64,000 nucleotides of DNA from Azadirachta indica (GCA_022749755.1 CM040444.1:7753009-7817008); one strand, 5' to 3'. Numbered from the stretch's first letter, positions 21,829 to 33,988 are shown. Numbers and translations: made by a program. The notes: generated from the letters alone by a model not told the origin.

Positions 21829-22767
21829 GCTGTGTTAATACTCCTAATGTATTTTTGAATTTGATTACGGTACACTAACAACAATTTGTTTTTTAAAAAA
21901 AATTCTGTGTCAAAACTTTTATTTTCATTATAAATCTGTCCAATTTTACATTAAGTTAACAATAAAACAATTTATCTACTATGTATATTATATTTTAAAT
22001 AGTTTAATAAATTAGTACAAAACCTAACAGTACCAGATTATAATCGAGAAACAAGCTATTAAAAATAATTTTATTAATTTTTAGTTATACTAACAAATTT
22101 TGTTATTGTGAAAATGATTTAAAAATAATTTTAAAATTGATTAAATTAAAAATTTGGTAAATATTTATCACTTATTTAGGATTTAATTAATTAAATTAAA
22201 AAATTGTAAACCTTTTTGAAGGATTTGTTTGACTGAAATGAAAATTATAAAATTTTCATAATTATTTATTAAATAAAATAGATACTTATATAATTATCTA
22301 AGTAAATTATGAATTTGGGTCGGGAAGTTGGGGACGGGGCAAGGAGAAAGGCCCATCTCCTTCCCCAGCCTGTTTTTAAAACGGGAACAAATTTTTGTTT
22401 TCGTACCCAACCCAGTCTGCTAATTTTTTAAAAAATTTGTTCAAATCCCTGCTTTGAATGGGGTGGACTCCCAACCCTGCAGAGAAAATTGCCAACCTAA
22501 TATCTCTTATGTATTATATTGCAGATATTTTAATAAATTAGTATAAAACCTAACAAAATACCAGATTATAATCAAGAAAGACCCTATTTCCTTCTCTACT
22601 TGGCTTTTAGGAATAAGGAAATATGTAATAAAACAACACAAAATGGATATTACTTACTAATTGTTCTACTAAAAATGAAAACAAGAAGAATGAATAACAG
22701 TATGTTAATTAGTAATTGTTCAGCTTTTTATTTAATAAAATTCTGGAACTTGAGAAACATATAAAAT

Positions 22768-24191
22768 CTATTCAATCCGCTTGAGTAAAATGAACAAGTT
22801 TAAATTGTTACGCACAGCCTTCATAATTTTGTCGAAATTCTCTTCGACTTTAGTGGCGAAATGCTTGAAGATTTGTTCTGCAGACTCATCTCCAAAATGA
22901 TCCTTCATGAGTCCATCGCTGCCAGCTCTTACTGATAGCACATAACCTTCAGGAGAGAGAGGTGTTTTCATGGGCTGAGTAAATTTCTCCATCTTTTCAA
23001 TATTGAATTTTCCATTTGTTCTGAAAATTGCCTCCAACTCCTTAGGGGTTGCACCGTGTACAGGCACATTGAAAGAGTTCGCTTTTTCTTCCTCAAGTAC
23101 TCCCTGAAAACAAGAAAAACACATTTGCATAATAATTAATAAATTAATTACTCTTAGTAGTTGTTTGATTCTAATATCGGCAGATTGTATAACAGTTATT
23201 GATTCTTACCATTTTGACCAAGTCTTTGAGGCAAGAACCCATAACATCAAAATATGCACCGCCCATAGTTTCGGAGGCAGAGATGCCATCTGGTACAACT
23301 CCTCCTAAAACGAACATCAAACCTCCAGGTACAAGTTCTTCTGCTCTAGCATTCAGGAAACACTCCATATCATTCTTGAACTGAGTTGAATATGCCTCAG
23401 CAACTTCTTTCACTGATGAGTTGAGTACATTGCTTTTATTCCAAATTGGAGAATTCCTATCCACAACTTCTTTTGGAACCTTGGAGAGAAAGTGTAGGGC
23501 ACTGGAAATGTGGGCAAAGTGTAGAGATGACTTGGGAAACAATCGACCGTGAAAAGAACCCGGCACACCGGCAGCAAAGTATTTCCGAGAAGGAGGAAGG
23601 GTTTTAAAGAGTGTGTTAAAGTCATTTTCATAGTGATCATTGAAGAAAGCTTGGAATTCTGGGCCTGAAAGGTTTTGGTTCTTAGCTTGGAGGAATTTCA
23701 ATTCTATAGCTTCAATGATGTTTTGCATAACAAAAAAGGTGTTAGGTCCAACAGAGCAGCCTAAATCTGCTATTTTAACTACTATCGCGCTTGGAGTGTC
23801 AAATCCTAAACTTTTCGGATCAAATTTTTCTGATATTGTTTCTTTGATTAGTTCCTTTCCAGCATCTACAATGTCCCTCTGTATGCCATAAATAGAGATC
23901 AAATGCTATGAAGTAAACACAATTTCTTAACCATTCAAAATCTTTAATGTTAAATTCCTAAAAAGAAGAAAACCAACTCAGTCAGGCTCCGAAAACATAG
24001 CCTTAGATTCTCAGTAAAATTATGATCTTAACAGCAGTAATAATTAAAAAGAAATTAAGAAAAAAAAGATACAAGATCATCAAGAGAAGTAGAATCAAAA
24101 GAGAATAGTGTTGTACCTGGATGGTGGAATTTTTAGTGTAACTGTAAGCAACGTCTCCGCCAGTCATAGTGAATGATTTGGAGCTGGCCAT
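22768..24191 (-). CDS. SABATH family SAM-dependent carboxyl methyltransferase, copy 2
   Basis: Exons 24191-24117 (25 codons), 23878-23210 (223 codons) and 23103-22768 (111 codons plus TAG), identical in length to copy 1 and in phase 0 throughout. The product is 359 residues and intact. The SAM motif reads DLGCSVGPNTF (63-73), and Gln25, Thr10 and Phe155 are as in copy 1. About 18 residues differ from copy 1, scattered over all three exons: Phe7 for Val, AGKELIKET for GAKELIKDA early in exon 2, His/Ser in FAHISSALHF, and several in the exon 3 N-terminus. Same reaction expected, substrate unknown. Its 3' flank carries the retrozyme about 0.95 kb beyond the stop. Both copies have similar promoters, so expression may overlap. 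Confidence 0.9.
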
Positions 24192-25403
24192 TTTTACTCT
24201 ATTGCAAATTAAGCTACAAACACATCATAATGTTTCTAGTTCTGCCTTTATTTAATCAACCTCAGAAATATTATCTAATCTCCAGCTTTTTCTGACGGAT
24301 TCTTTATTCATTATTATTATATTTTGTCGTTTTCATTCTGCATCATCAACATCACTACCAACAAGACAGAGAAAAAAAGATATCAAGATAAATAAAAAAT
24401 TAGTTTATGACAAGGGGGCTTATAAAAGAAAGAAGAGAGATAAAGATAAATTAAATTAAATTAGGAAAAAGAAGTTTATAGAAGAAGTGATGAGATGAAT
24501 AAAAGAATTAATTTATGAGAATGAAAAAGAAGGATAGAGAAAATTAAATAGATAAAAACGAATTGATTTAGTGTATTTGTGTCTACCAATTTGTGAAAAC
24601 AGAGCATCTCTGAAAACGACTACCGAGCTCTCAAAATTGAAAATTTGTGAAACAAAAACCAGTATCAATCAATTTCAAATGATGGGATCATAAAACATAG
24701 AGAGAAATTTTTGGAAAGCGGGCTGAATGTGAAGAAGTACAAAAAGTTGACAGTGAAAGGGAAGAAGGGGGAAGGTTCCATCCAATCACTAAAGGACAAA
24801 AGAGAGGGGACAGAGAATTTAATGAGAATCCATGGATTCGAAGTTATCAAGAAGGAATCGTAAGCTTAAACTGGTTGTAATTTTTTTTTCTTTCAGCCAA
24901 CTTTCCGTAGGGTCGAGTTAAAGAATAAAGGAAAAAATTCTCTAAACCATACGTGCCTTATTTTATATAAAGAAATATTGTGATATATTATTTTTAACAA
25001 AAAAATATATATAGGGGCAATATTAATAAAAATTTTATAATTGGTAATTCTTATATCCTATCAAGCAATCAAGTTCAAAATTTTCAAGTAATTATTGCAT
25101 ACTAATTATATTATCATATATTAATGATATTTTTAAATAATATTTAATATAATTAATTAAGAAAATAGAAAAAAAAAAGTGGATATGAGAGAATTTATTA
25201 TCCAAAATTTTTCATATACCATTAAATTTATTAAAAAATAAAGATCAAAATATAAAAAGGACGAAAAATAACAAAGACCTCATAACTCTTAACTTGTTTC
25301 GTTGCCATCTCCAATTATTAAATATATGATGTTATTATATAATATTTATTGAAATATAATAATGCAGTACTTGGAGATATAATTAATTTTTAAATTAAAT
25401 ATT

Positions 25404-26071
25404 ATATTTTAATGTAAGTTATTTTTATTTTAATTATTTTAAAATAATAATTTATTAGTGTTAAATTCGTATTGTATAATAAGAATAAAAATAATTGATT
25501 ATCGTGAAACTTCTTGGTATAGGTGCATATTACCAATTCCATAATATACTATTAAATGTGTTAGTGGTAAGTAATTAATGTGTTATTATTGTTTAAGTCC
25601 AAGGTTTGAATTCCTACTAATCTACTTTTCATGCTTTTATTAGATTTAATGAAACGACTTATATTATTAAATTAAAAGATGATTTTGCTCTTATACTATT
25701 TAACTTATTAAGTGAAATTAGAAGAACCTTAATTAAAATTAGATTAATAAAAAAATTTTACCCCTACACTATTTAGTTAAATTGTGCTAACTTTAATGAA
25801 ATTTAGTTTATTAAGATAAATTATATCTTCAGGTTTTATGGTGTTACATTTTAATAAATTTTATATTGCAAAGAGATATAATCGAAAATAGAGTGATCAA
25901 TGAAAATATCTCTTTTTAATTTTATTTATTACATTTACTATTTTGCCTCTCTAACCTATCGTTGAAATTAACAATAATCTTATTTGTACATCTTTTTAAA
26001 TATTAAAAGCATCCAACAACTCTTCAAATATTAGGGGATTATCTATTAATTTCAAGAGAGACAAAATAGGT
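25404..26071. other. AT-rich intergenic DNA with a SINE-like unit
   Basis: No gene seen. The only recognisable item is the SINE-like unit listed at 25575-25622. Confidence 0.4.
25575..25622 (+). mobile_element. tRNA-derived SINE-like promoter boxes
   Basis: TTAGTGGTAAGTAATTAATG resembles an A box, and AGGTTTGAATTCC a B box, at a tRNA-like spacing. The tail is AT-rich and borders are unclear. Confidence 0.4.
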
Positions 26072-26327
26072 TGTTTAGATTTTGCTCTAACTTGTATTTT
26101 TACAAAAATATGAGAAATGAGAAAATTCTCAAAGAGAAATTTTGGGAGAAAACTAAAAGTTTTTTTTATTCAAAATTGGATCCACCAAACCTTGAGCTTT
26201 AGGAATATTTATAGCGTCCCAATACAATTTAGTCGATACAAAAAATGTAAGTAATGACAATGCACACAATATTGTGTAAGCGATGACATGACACACTATT
26301 TTGGGCTTAGTTTACTGGCCTATTACA
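26072..26327 (-). mobile_element. Solo LTR
   Basis: On the minus strand this 256-bp unit starts TGTAATAGGCC and ends CTAAACA, with a TATA-like GCTATAAATATTCC inside. Flanking pentamers TAGGT (26067-26071) and TCGGT (26328-26332) match at 4 of 5 positions. No internal domain is attached, so it is probably a recombination product of a Copia-type element. Confidence 0.5.
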
Positions 26328-26744
26328 TCGGTATTCGGGTGATATCTTTTTAATTTTAATTCCCAAAATTAATTGATTGCATCGAAAAGTTGAAGTTTGG
26401 AACTGTTACTGATTTAACATTGGTATTGGTATATATAACACTAATATTGGTATTATAATTATGATATAATTTTATATCACCCAAAAATATTTTTACAATA
26501 TTAGAATAAAGTAGTCTTTTAAATTTATTTGATAATTAAAAATATAATTATTAAAAATACTCTTTTAGCTTTTAACTACACCCCATTTTATCATTTTCTT
26601 TATAAAAATAATATTTTAATAAAAAAGACAAATGAAAAACATCTTTTTTTTCCTTATGCTTTTCTCTTGTTCTTCGTCAAACTGGATATTCTTGGTCTTC
26701 TATTGAAGCCTACTATGAAGAGAAAAAGTTTTCTATTAATATCA
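26328..26744. other. AT-rich intergenic DNA, no gene seen
   Basis: A 76-codon frame at 26529-26759 is Lys/Phe/Leu-rich and looks like chance. Confidence 0.4.
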
Positions 26745-27120
26745 GATTTTGTCACCTGATATCAACCAGTAAATTTATTTGTTTTTGAAGAAAACACCTC
26801 CTTTCTTCTTTTCTTTCTTTCTTTATACATTCATTGATTCGTTAGATTATTTAAAATATTAGTTCAAGTAGAATTCGAATTGAAGATAATTTAAAATTTA
26901 GTGAAATTTTAATTAGAAATAATTTAATATTCTAACTTATTTATAATTTAAACGAAATATGACTTGTCCTAAAAGATTTTTTTTATTAAATTTAACCTAA
27001 ATAAGGAAAGTTGATTAAAGCTTTATGAATTTGAACTTTCACCCTTTATCTTTTGAGCCTTGATTCTTTACTATGAATCTAATAGTTATCTTATTGGACT
27101 AACATGCAGGTGAAAAATTA
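26745..27120. repeat. Dispersed direct repeat, copy 1
   Basis: Starts near GATTTTGTCACCTGATATC and continues through TAGATTATTTAAAATATTAG and AAATATGACTTGTCC. A diverged copy in the same orientation lies at 31675-32100. Probably an LTR or MITE family. Confidence 0.7.
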
Positions 27121-28019
27121 ACTTAATTTTGAATGTTTAAAAAATGATCCAATAGTAAGTCTCTCAATTTTAAAAGTAACGTAGTTACTATTTAAAACTA
27201 ATGAAGAGTCAGAAAATCCAATATTTTTTACCGAATTTTCTACGATAATTTATTTTTTTTTATATGATAATTTCAAATGAAGTAAATAACATTTTATTAT
27301 TCGAAAAATAATAAAAGACAAGTCTTTATTAAAGGCCCTAATTAACATAATGTGATGACTAGATCTTGAATTCATAAATAGCTTACTCGTGGTTCTTGGC
27401 CTTTTTAGTTTCCAATAAGTTGTGAAAAGATAGATGATTTTTTGTTGGCAGAAAATGAGAACAAACAGTGAGATTGAGTGTACTAAGTTCAAAGTTCTTG
27501 CTTCCTTTTCTAATGAAATTTCTTTCCTATATAGTGTTACTTGCAAACTTGTGCTTTATTTATTTTTGCTTATAATTTGACGTCCTTTTATGTTGTTGTT
27601 GTTCATTTTCGTTCCTTTTTTATTATATATTTCTTTGCTTAAATGTCAGGTACTTCATTGTAGTTTTTTCTTTTCATCAAAATATTGGTGTTATAAAAGT
27701 ATATAACTTTTGTTTCTCTAAATTTTTGAAGTTAGTATAACGAAAATATAATATTTGGTTTTGCTGAGCTAAATATTAGCACAACAGGGGTATATTTATT
27801 TTTGTCTCTCTGAACTTTGCATTTTGATACTATGGTGGTGCATGATTTTGGCTTATTTAAGTGAAAATTGGTACTTTGGAGGTGTAATTTTGTGTCCATC
27901 TAGATTTTATAGTTTGGGATCGAGGGGTGTATATTTGGCTTATCTGAGCAAGCAATTAGTTTTTTGGTGGTATAAGGAGACTTAATTTTGTTTATCGTAA
28001 GGGTAATGTGTCAATATTT
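27121..28019. other. Intergenic DNA, no gene seen
   Basis: The 98-codon minus-strand frame at 27250-27546 has no recognisable domain. From about 27830 the sequence becomes T- and G-rich, with phrases such as TACTTTGGAGGTGTAATTTTG, and grades into the minisatellite. Confidence 0.4.
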
Positions 28020-28199
28020 TATTTATTGCAAGAACAATTTCTAGTAGTTTGAGGAGACATTATTTTATCTACCATTTTCTGATAGTTTGAGGGGATACTA
28101 TTTTGTTTACCGCGAAGGCAATTTCTAGTAGTTGAGTAGGATTTATTTTATTTACTACGAGGGAGGCTTTTAGCATTATGTGCATGCATACGGTGCTTC
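28020..28199. repeat. Short array with TAGTTTGAGGAGA motif
   Basis: About three degenerate units of about 45 bp (motifs near 28048, 28083 and 28130) that lead into the 89-bp array. Confidence 0.55.
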
Positions 28200-28795
28200 T
28201 AAGTAGATAATGTCAGTACCTCATGGATGCGGTTTGGTCGTTCTAAATTTAGTAATTTTTGACATCACATAAATGGGTGTGACTCTTCTGAGAAAATGAT
28301 GTTAGTATCTTGTGCATACGATTTAATCTTTTGGTACTTAATAATTTTTGGCATTGCATGAATGAGTGTGACTCTTCTGAGAAAATGATGTCGGTACCTC
28401 ATAAATACGATTTAGTCTTTTTGAACTTAGTAATTTTTGACGTCACGTGTTTGCGTGCAGTAATTTTGAGCAAATGATGTCCATACCTCATGCGGATATG
28501 ATTTAGTTCTATTGGACTCAATAATTTTTGGCATCACGAGAATGCGTGTGGTTTTTTTGAGTAGATGATATTATACCTCGTGAGTACTATTTGATACTTT
28601 TGAGCTTTGTAATTTTTGGTAGTGAGTGGATGTGTGTGGTTTTTTTGAGCAAATTATGTCCATATTTCACATATAGGATTTAGTACTTTCGGACTTAGTA
28701 ATTTTTGACATCACATGAATGTGTGCAGCTTTTTCGAGCAGATGATATTATATCTCGTGAGTACTATTTGATACTTCTAGACTTTGTAATTTTGA
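28200..28795. repeat. 89-bp tandem array
   Basis: Seven units with TAATTTTTGRCA-type anchors at 28253, 28342, 28431, 28522, 28610, 28699 and 28787 (spacing 88-91 bp). Each carries a GTACCTCATGNATACGATT-like head and a CATCACATGAATGTGTG-like middle. No conserved reading frame. Confidence 0.9.
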
Positions 28796-29730
28796 CAACA
28801 TGGAGCTGCAGTGTTTAGCCTTTCTAGGTATAGTTTTGGCAACACAGATCTATAATATTTGACCCTTCTAATGATAGTTTTGACAGCACAAATCTGTAGT
28901 ATTTCACTTTTCTAGGCCAAATTTTGCCAGTGTGGAGCAACAGTGTTTGGCTTTTTCTGATAATAGTTCTAGCAGCATCGAGCTACATTGTTCGACCCTT
29001 CTAGGGATAGTTTTGGTAGCACGAAACTGTAGAGTTTGGCTTTTCTAAGCGTAGTATTGGAAGCATGGAGTTGTAATGTTTGGCCCTTCTGGGCGTAGTT
29101 TAGAAAGTGCGAAGCTGCAGTATTGATCCCTTCTGGGTATACTCATGGCAGTGCAGAGCTGTAATGTATGCATAGTTTTGCCAACGAAAAGCTACAGTAT
29201 TTAGCCCTTCTGGGCATACTCTTGGATGCGTGAAGCTGTAGTATAAACATAGTTTTGGCAACTTGGAGTTGCAATATTGGGCCTTTTTAGGCATAGTCTT
29301 GGTAGTGTAGAGCTGCAGTGTATGCATAATTTTAGTAGCACGAAATTACAGTGTTTGGCCCTTTTAGGCATACTCTTGGTAACTCGGAACTGTAGTGTAG
29401 CAATAGTTTAGGTAGCGTAGGGCTATAGTGTTGGGCCTTTCTGGCCATAGTCTTGACAGTGCGGAGCTGCAATATATGCATAGTTTTAGCAGTGCAGAAT
29501 TACAGTGTAACCCTTCTAGGCATACTCTTGACAGCATGGAATTGCAGTGTTGGAATATTTTTGGTAACGCAAAGCTACAATATTTGGCCTTTCTAAGCAA
29601 GATGTAGGTACCACCAAGGTACAAATATATGTCCTTCTAGACTTTTGTAGTATTGAGAGTATGAATCTACTTACAATGTTTGGCCCTTCTAGGCGTTGAA
29701 GTTGGCACCTTGGAGGTGCATTGTTAGTTT
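28796..29730. repeat. 44-bp tandem array turning into a 77-bp higher-order repeat
   Basis: Units contain GCACGGAGCTGTAGTGTTTGG and CCCTTCTAGGCATAG. Anchors at 28831, 28875, 28919, 28964, 29008, 29052 and 29096 are 44-45 bp apart. After about 29139 the spacing alternates 33-34 and 42-44 bp (29173, 29217, 29250, 29294, 29327, 29371, 29404, 29448, 29481, 29523), a 77-78-bp higher-order unit. Minus-strand open frames across it (29100-29327, 29364-29624) follow from the repeat and are not genes. Confidence 0.9.
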
Positions 29731-30654
29731 TTTTTTTTTTTTAGTCTCCTTCTTTTGAAGATGGTGATAAGGTGAAAAGTTTTTGGGCTATATTACAAAT
29801 AATTGATAAGTTTTAATTATATAAGAATTATTTTAATAAGTCATTAAGGTCAAATACTAAAAATTTAAACAATTTTGCCATAAAACATAAATATTTAAAG
29901 GAAAAAAAGCATAAATAATCAACAGATAAAGATATATAAAATTTAAATATTGGATTCGAATGATATTTGTCTGTAAACCAATGATATTATTAGTTGGGTC
30001 ACATTTACATAGTACTCAATTGGGATATTATTTTGGGATCCCAATGACATTTAAGTCATGATCTAATAATATTTATTATTAATGCGGTGATATTTTAGAA
30101 TAAATTTAACTGATATTTAATTTTAAACTTTGATAATATTTTATATTGAACCTGACTGATATTTTATTTAAATTATACTTTTTTTGAACAATTTTTTGCG
30201 CTTAACAATGTTTATTTATTTTATTACTTTATTTTTATTTAAATTTAACGATTTCTTTTGAAATATTTTTTTAAACATTATAATCTAATTACATATAATA
30301 TATTGATGGAAGTTTAGATAAGACAATTACATTATATCCTAGATATCTATGTATTGTTTTAACCCACAATGAACTGCAATCATCTATTTATACCCACTAA
30401 TTATTCTACAATTTGATAAGTTAGTATACATAACTATCACTGACAAATATTGAACTATGGTTGCAATTAATAAAAATAAATTCATATACGCAATTAATAC
30501 AAATAAAAATAAATAAATACATATCTTATACTTTATTATAAAATTATATAAATAAAAAATATATATACTTTACACTTTACCGTAAAATTTTATTACGGTC
30601 ATAACTTCTTTTTAAATAATAAGTTATTATTTTTTTGTTCTTTTTAAAAACATC
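29731..30654. other. AT-rich intergenic DNA, no gene seen
   Basis: No domain, RNA gene or clear element border. From about 30440 it carries a diverged copy of the AT-rich repeat found at 31170-31620. Confidence 0.4.
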
Positions 30655-30674
30655 ATATATATATATATATATAT
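30655..30674. repeat. (AT)n microsatellite
   Basis: About ten AT units. Confidence 0.85.
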
Positions 30675-30689
30675 GTAGTGGATGATCAA

Positions 30690-31150
30690 AATGTATGCTC
30701 GATTCATCGATAAATTAATTATAGCGTGGTCGTGGTGGTGTAGACGATATAATTTACATGTCAGATGAATATTATTTCCCAACCTTTTTTTACGTGAGTA
30801 TAAATACGTATTTAATATTAAATCACTCCAAACTAGCTGGCTTCAACTTACATGTATATATATATATATATAATATTAAATGTTATATGTGTCATCTTCT
30901 GCTTAATTAATTGTTTATTAATTATTTCAGTTGATTGATCTTTTGGTATTGCAAACGACCAGTTACACACGCTGATTGGTCCGAACGAAAGTGGCTTCCA
31001 ATAAATCAAATTTATTCGGAACCACCGCCGTTGTCTATTTCTTATGCCAATTGCACAATTAGAAATCAAGAAGCAAAGACAAAGTCGAATTTAATGCATA
31101 AACAAAATCAATTTGAAACTTCGACGATCACATTACCGATTTAAAACAAT
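30690..31150 (+). other. GC-richer island with an unassigned 69-codon frame
   Basis: This island stands out from AT-rich surroundings. It holds a possible TATA box (GAGTATAAATACG near 30796), an (AT)n tract at about 30852-30872, a splice-acceptor-like TTATTTCAG ending at 30930, and an open frame at 30935-31144 (starting MIFWYCKRPVTHADWSERKW). I recognise no family. It could be a fragment of a host gene or a short unknown gene. Confidence 0.3.
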
Positions 31151-31169
31151 CTCAATAATCGTACGCGCA

Positions 31170-31620
31170 ACCATCAACTTCAGATATCAAATCATAATTA
31201 CAATTAATGCAAATAAAAATAAATTAATATACTAATTAATATAAATAAAAATAAAAATAAATACATATTCAATTATTTTATCATCCGCATGCAATCTTTC
31301 AAAGAGTGTATGCAATAAAAATTTAATCCCAATAATTGTATAGGCAATCATCAACACCAAATATTAAATCACGGTTACAATTAATATAAATGGAAATAAA
31401 TTAATATATACAGTTAATATGAATAAAATTAAATACATACTTAAATACCTTATCATCAGTACCAAATCTTTTAAAAAATGTATTCAATAAAAATAAATTT
31501 ATATTCAAATATTTTATTATCAAAGTCAGATATATTAAACTATATATACAATTAATATGAATAAAAATAAATAAATATCTCACGATACACTATAAAATAT
31601 TTTTTTGTAATAACTTTTCT
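31170..31620. repeat. AT-rich tandem repeat, about 170-bp units
   Basis: Three degenerate units share TTACAATTAATATAAAT, then AAATAAATACATA, then TTTTATCATC, then a CAAATCTTT-like block. Units start near 31185, 31370 and 31540. A further diverged copy lies near 30440-30560. Confidence 0.65.
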
Positions 31621-31674
31621 TTAAATAATAAAAAATTAATTTTTTATATTTTTTTACAGACGGTACTAATTGTT

Positions 31675-32100
31675 AATATCCAATTTTGTCACCTAATATT
31701 AATCAATAAATTTATTTATTTTTAAAGAAAAAACACTCTTTTTTTTTCTTTTTCTCTTTTTTTTATATATTCGTTGATTTATTAGATTATTTAAAAAATT
31801 AGTTCAAGTGAGATTTTAATTAAGGATAATTTAGAATTTAGTGAAGTTTTAATTAGAAATAATTTAATATTTTGCTTTATAAAAAATTCAAATGAAATAT
31901 GACTTCTCTCAAAATACTTTTCATTAATTTTAATTTAAATAAGAAATGTTTATTAAAGTTTTATGAATTTACATGTTTACTATTTATTTTTTATATTGTC
32001 ATTCTTTTAACATAAATTTAATAGCAATTTTATTAAAGTAATATGTAAGTGAAAAATCAATTTAATTTTTAATATTAAAAAAATGATCCACCGGTCCCAT
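31675..32100. repeat. Dispersed direct repeat, copy 2
   Basis: Same orientation as 26745-27120, sharing TTTTGTCACCTAATATTAAT, AATAATTTAATATTTTG and AAATATGACTTCTC. About 4.9 kb separate the copies. Confidence 0.7.
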
Positions 32101-32689
32101 AATCAATTCCAAAACAAGATCACAATAATCAATTTTTATACATTTAATTTCATAAATTATATTGAAATACAAATTAAATTCCACCAAGCAAAAAAATAAT
32201 ATTATTAATAATGTTAAAAATATAATTTCAAATCAAGCCAATAAAAAAAAAAATCAGATCTAGGATTCAAAGTCTAGTAAGTGTAGTAGCATAGCCCCAG
32301 AGCAATTTCTGACAGCTACACAACAATTTCTGATGGTTGCCGGCTACCAAGCAGCAACTTCTATTTGCTGCACGGCTGTTAGGCTACCGCTCCTGCAGCC
32401 TTGTTGCTGCTCTTAGTAGCTTTGCGATGGCTGGTTTGGCAGATTTGATGGAGATTTAGCTGAAAATTTGTCAGGGATACTTAACAAAAAAAAAATTGTT
32501 GGGAGATTTGGTAAAGAGAAGATACTTAGAAAAAGGAAACAAAAAAAGATTAAAAACATAAAGTACATTGTTTCAATTTAACGCAGATTTATGGGAGATT
32601 TGTTGGAGAAAAAAATAATCTGTAGTGAATAAATAGACGAGGGAGAAAGGGTAGGGAAGAGAAGAAAAGATATTAATTTGAAAATTAAA
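32101..32689. other. Intergenic DNA with a short GC-rich patch
   Basis: The patch at about 32280-32450 is rich in GCTGC/GGCTAC motifs (GCTACCAAGCAGCAACTTC, GTTAGGCTACCGCTCC). Its frames are short and match nothing I know. It may be the leader of the inverted-repeat element that follows. Confidence 0.35.
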
Positions 32690-33805
32690 TAATAGAGGTA
32701 TTATAATATGCTTCTTACTTTGCGAGAAAGAGAAACTACTTTATAAATTTTTAGAGAATATTAAATATTCTTAAGTTTTAAGAGAATAAGAACATAAACT
32801 CCTGCATTTTGAGAAAATAAGAGTTTTTAGAGGGCGTTAGATATCCTAAAATTTTGAGAAAATAAGAAAATAATCTCATGTATTTTTAGAAAATAGAAAA
32901 ATACCACTAAACTTAAACTTTCATTAGTTTAACTTTTTAACATATTATTATTTCAATTCCTAAACTTAATTAAAATAACAAAATACTTTAAAAATAAATT
33001 TTGTTTTATTATTTTTTTTTAAAATAATTTTAGAAATAAAAATGTTATTTATTTAAATGAAAATATTAACATTTAGTTCAAATAAAATTATATATTAAAA
33101 TACTACTAACCTTCTCTTCTTTTTTTTTAAACTTTTCTAGTATTTATTACAAATTAAGCTATATAATCAAAATTTTCTTTTAAATTTTTAATTAAAATTA
33201 TATTAAACTATTAAAAAAGAATATAAAAGTACATATATTATACATTTTATTTGTACAATACTAAATTTAATTCATTAATTATAATATGTGAATTGAATTT
33301 ATTATTGTGTTAATAAAAATAATATAAATTTTTTAAATATACATTAAATAAATATTATACATATTTTTTATGATCAATATATACTAAATTATTACCTAGA
33401 CAGTAAAAAAAAAAAGATTAAGAACATTTTAGTATATAATTTTATCCAAATTTATTATTAGCATTTTAATTTAAATAAATAATATTCTATTTTTAATTTT
33501 TTAAAAATAATAAAATAAAATAAAATAAAATGTTTTTAAATTTAACATTTTAATCCCAAATATATTAGAAATAAGGACTTGATTGGAAATAATGAACAAA
33601 GTATATTCAGTTTTATTATTTTGATTAAATTGAATTTAAATGATAGTATTCTAACAGGTTAAACTAATAGGTATCTTCCTATTTTCTCAAAACATAGGAG
33701 AATATCTTCTTATTTTTTCAATATTTAAAGGATATCTAACACTCTCTAAAAATCTAGGGAGGTAATGTGCTCTTTCTACAAAAATTAGGGAATATATTAC
33801 AACAT
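32690..33805. mobile_element. Inverted-repeat element (MITE/MULE-like), about 1.1 kb
   Basis: The left arm contains AGAGGGCGTTAGATATCCT and TTTTGAGAAAATAAG (about 32822-32906). The right arm (about 33660-33745) is its reverse complement with few changes. Weaker similarity extends outward to both ends. The interior is AT-rich without coding capacity. No clean target duplication was found. Confidence 0.6.
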
Positions 33806-33868
33806 ACCTTAAATAATATTTTACTTATATATATCTTATCTTTTTCTCAAATTTGTCAACTTAGGGGT

Positions 33869-33988
33869 AAAATAGTATTTTACTTGGTAAACAATGGCCA
33901 ATTGTTAAAAATAACGGATGAAACTAATAAAATAGTATTTTACTTGGTCAACAATAATCAGCTGTTAAAAGTGACAAATGAAACTAAT
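33869..33988. repeat. 60-bp tandem duplication
   Basis: Two units of exactly 60 bp (33869-33928 and 33929-33988), each starting AAAATAGTATTTTACTTGGT, with a few substitutions. They fall within a 79-codon open frame that is probably chance. Confidence 0.9.

Larger units (their letters stand above)
20640..25403. repeat. Duplicated segment, copy 2 (contains SABATH gene 2 and retrozyme)
   Basis: Direct-orientation counterpart of about 9311-13640. The left border is at GAAAAGGAGCACTCCATGG, the right border near ATTTTTAAATTAAATATT. It differs by a 1,040-bp retrozyme insertion (with target duplication), loss of about 0.9 kb present in copy 1, and about 100 bp of extra sequence upstream of the gene around 24660-24750. 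Confidence 0.9.

Noticed and set aside
29100..29624. Two minus-strand frames of 75 and 86 codons with Tyr/Cys-rich repeats
   Set aside because: They are translations of the 44/77-bp minisatellite; the unit length and sequence explain the repeated residues.
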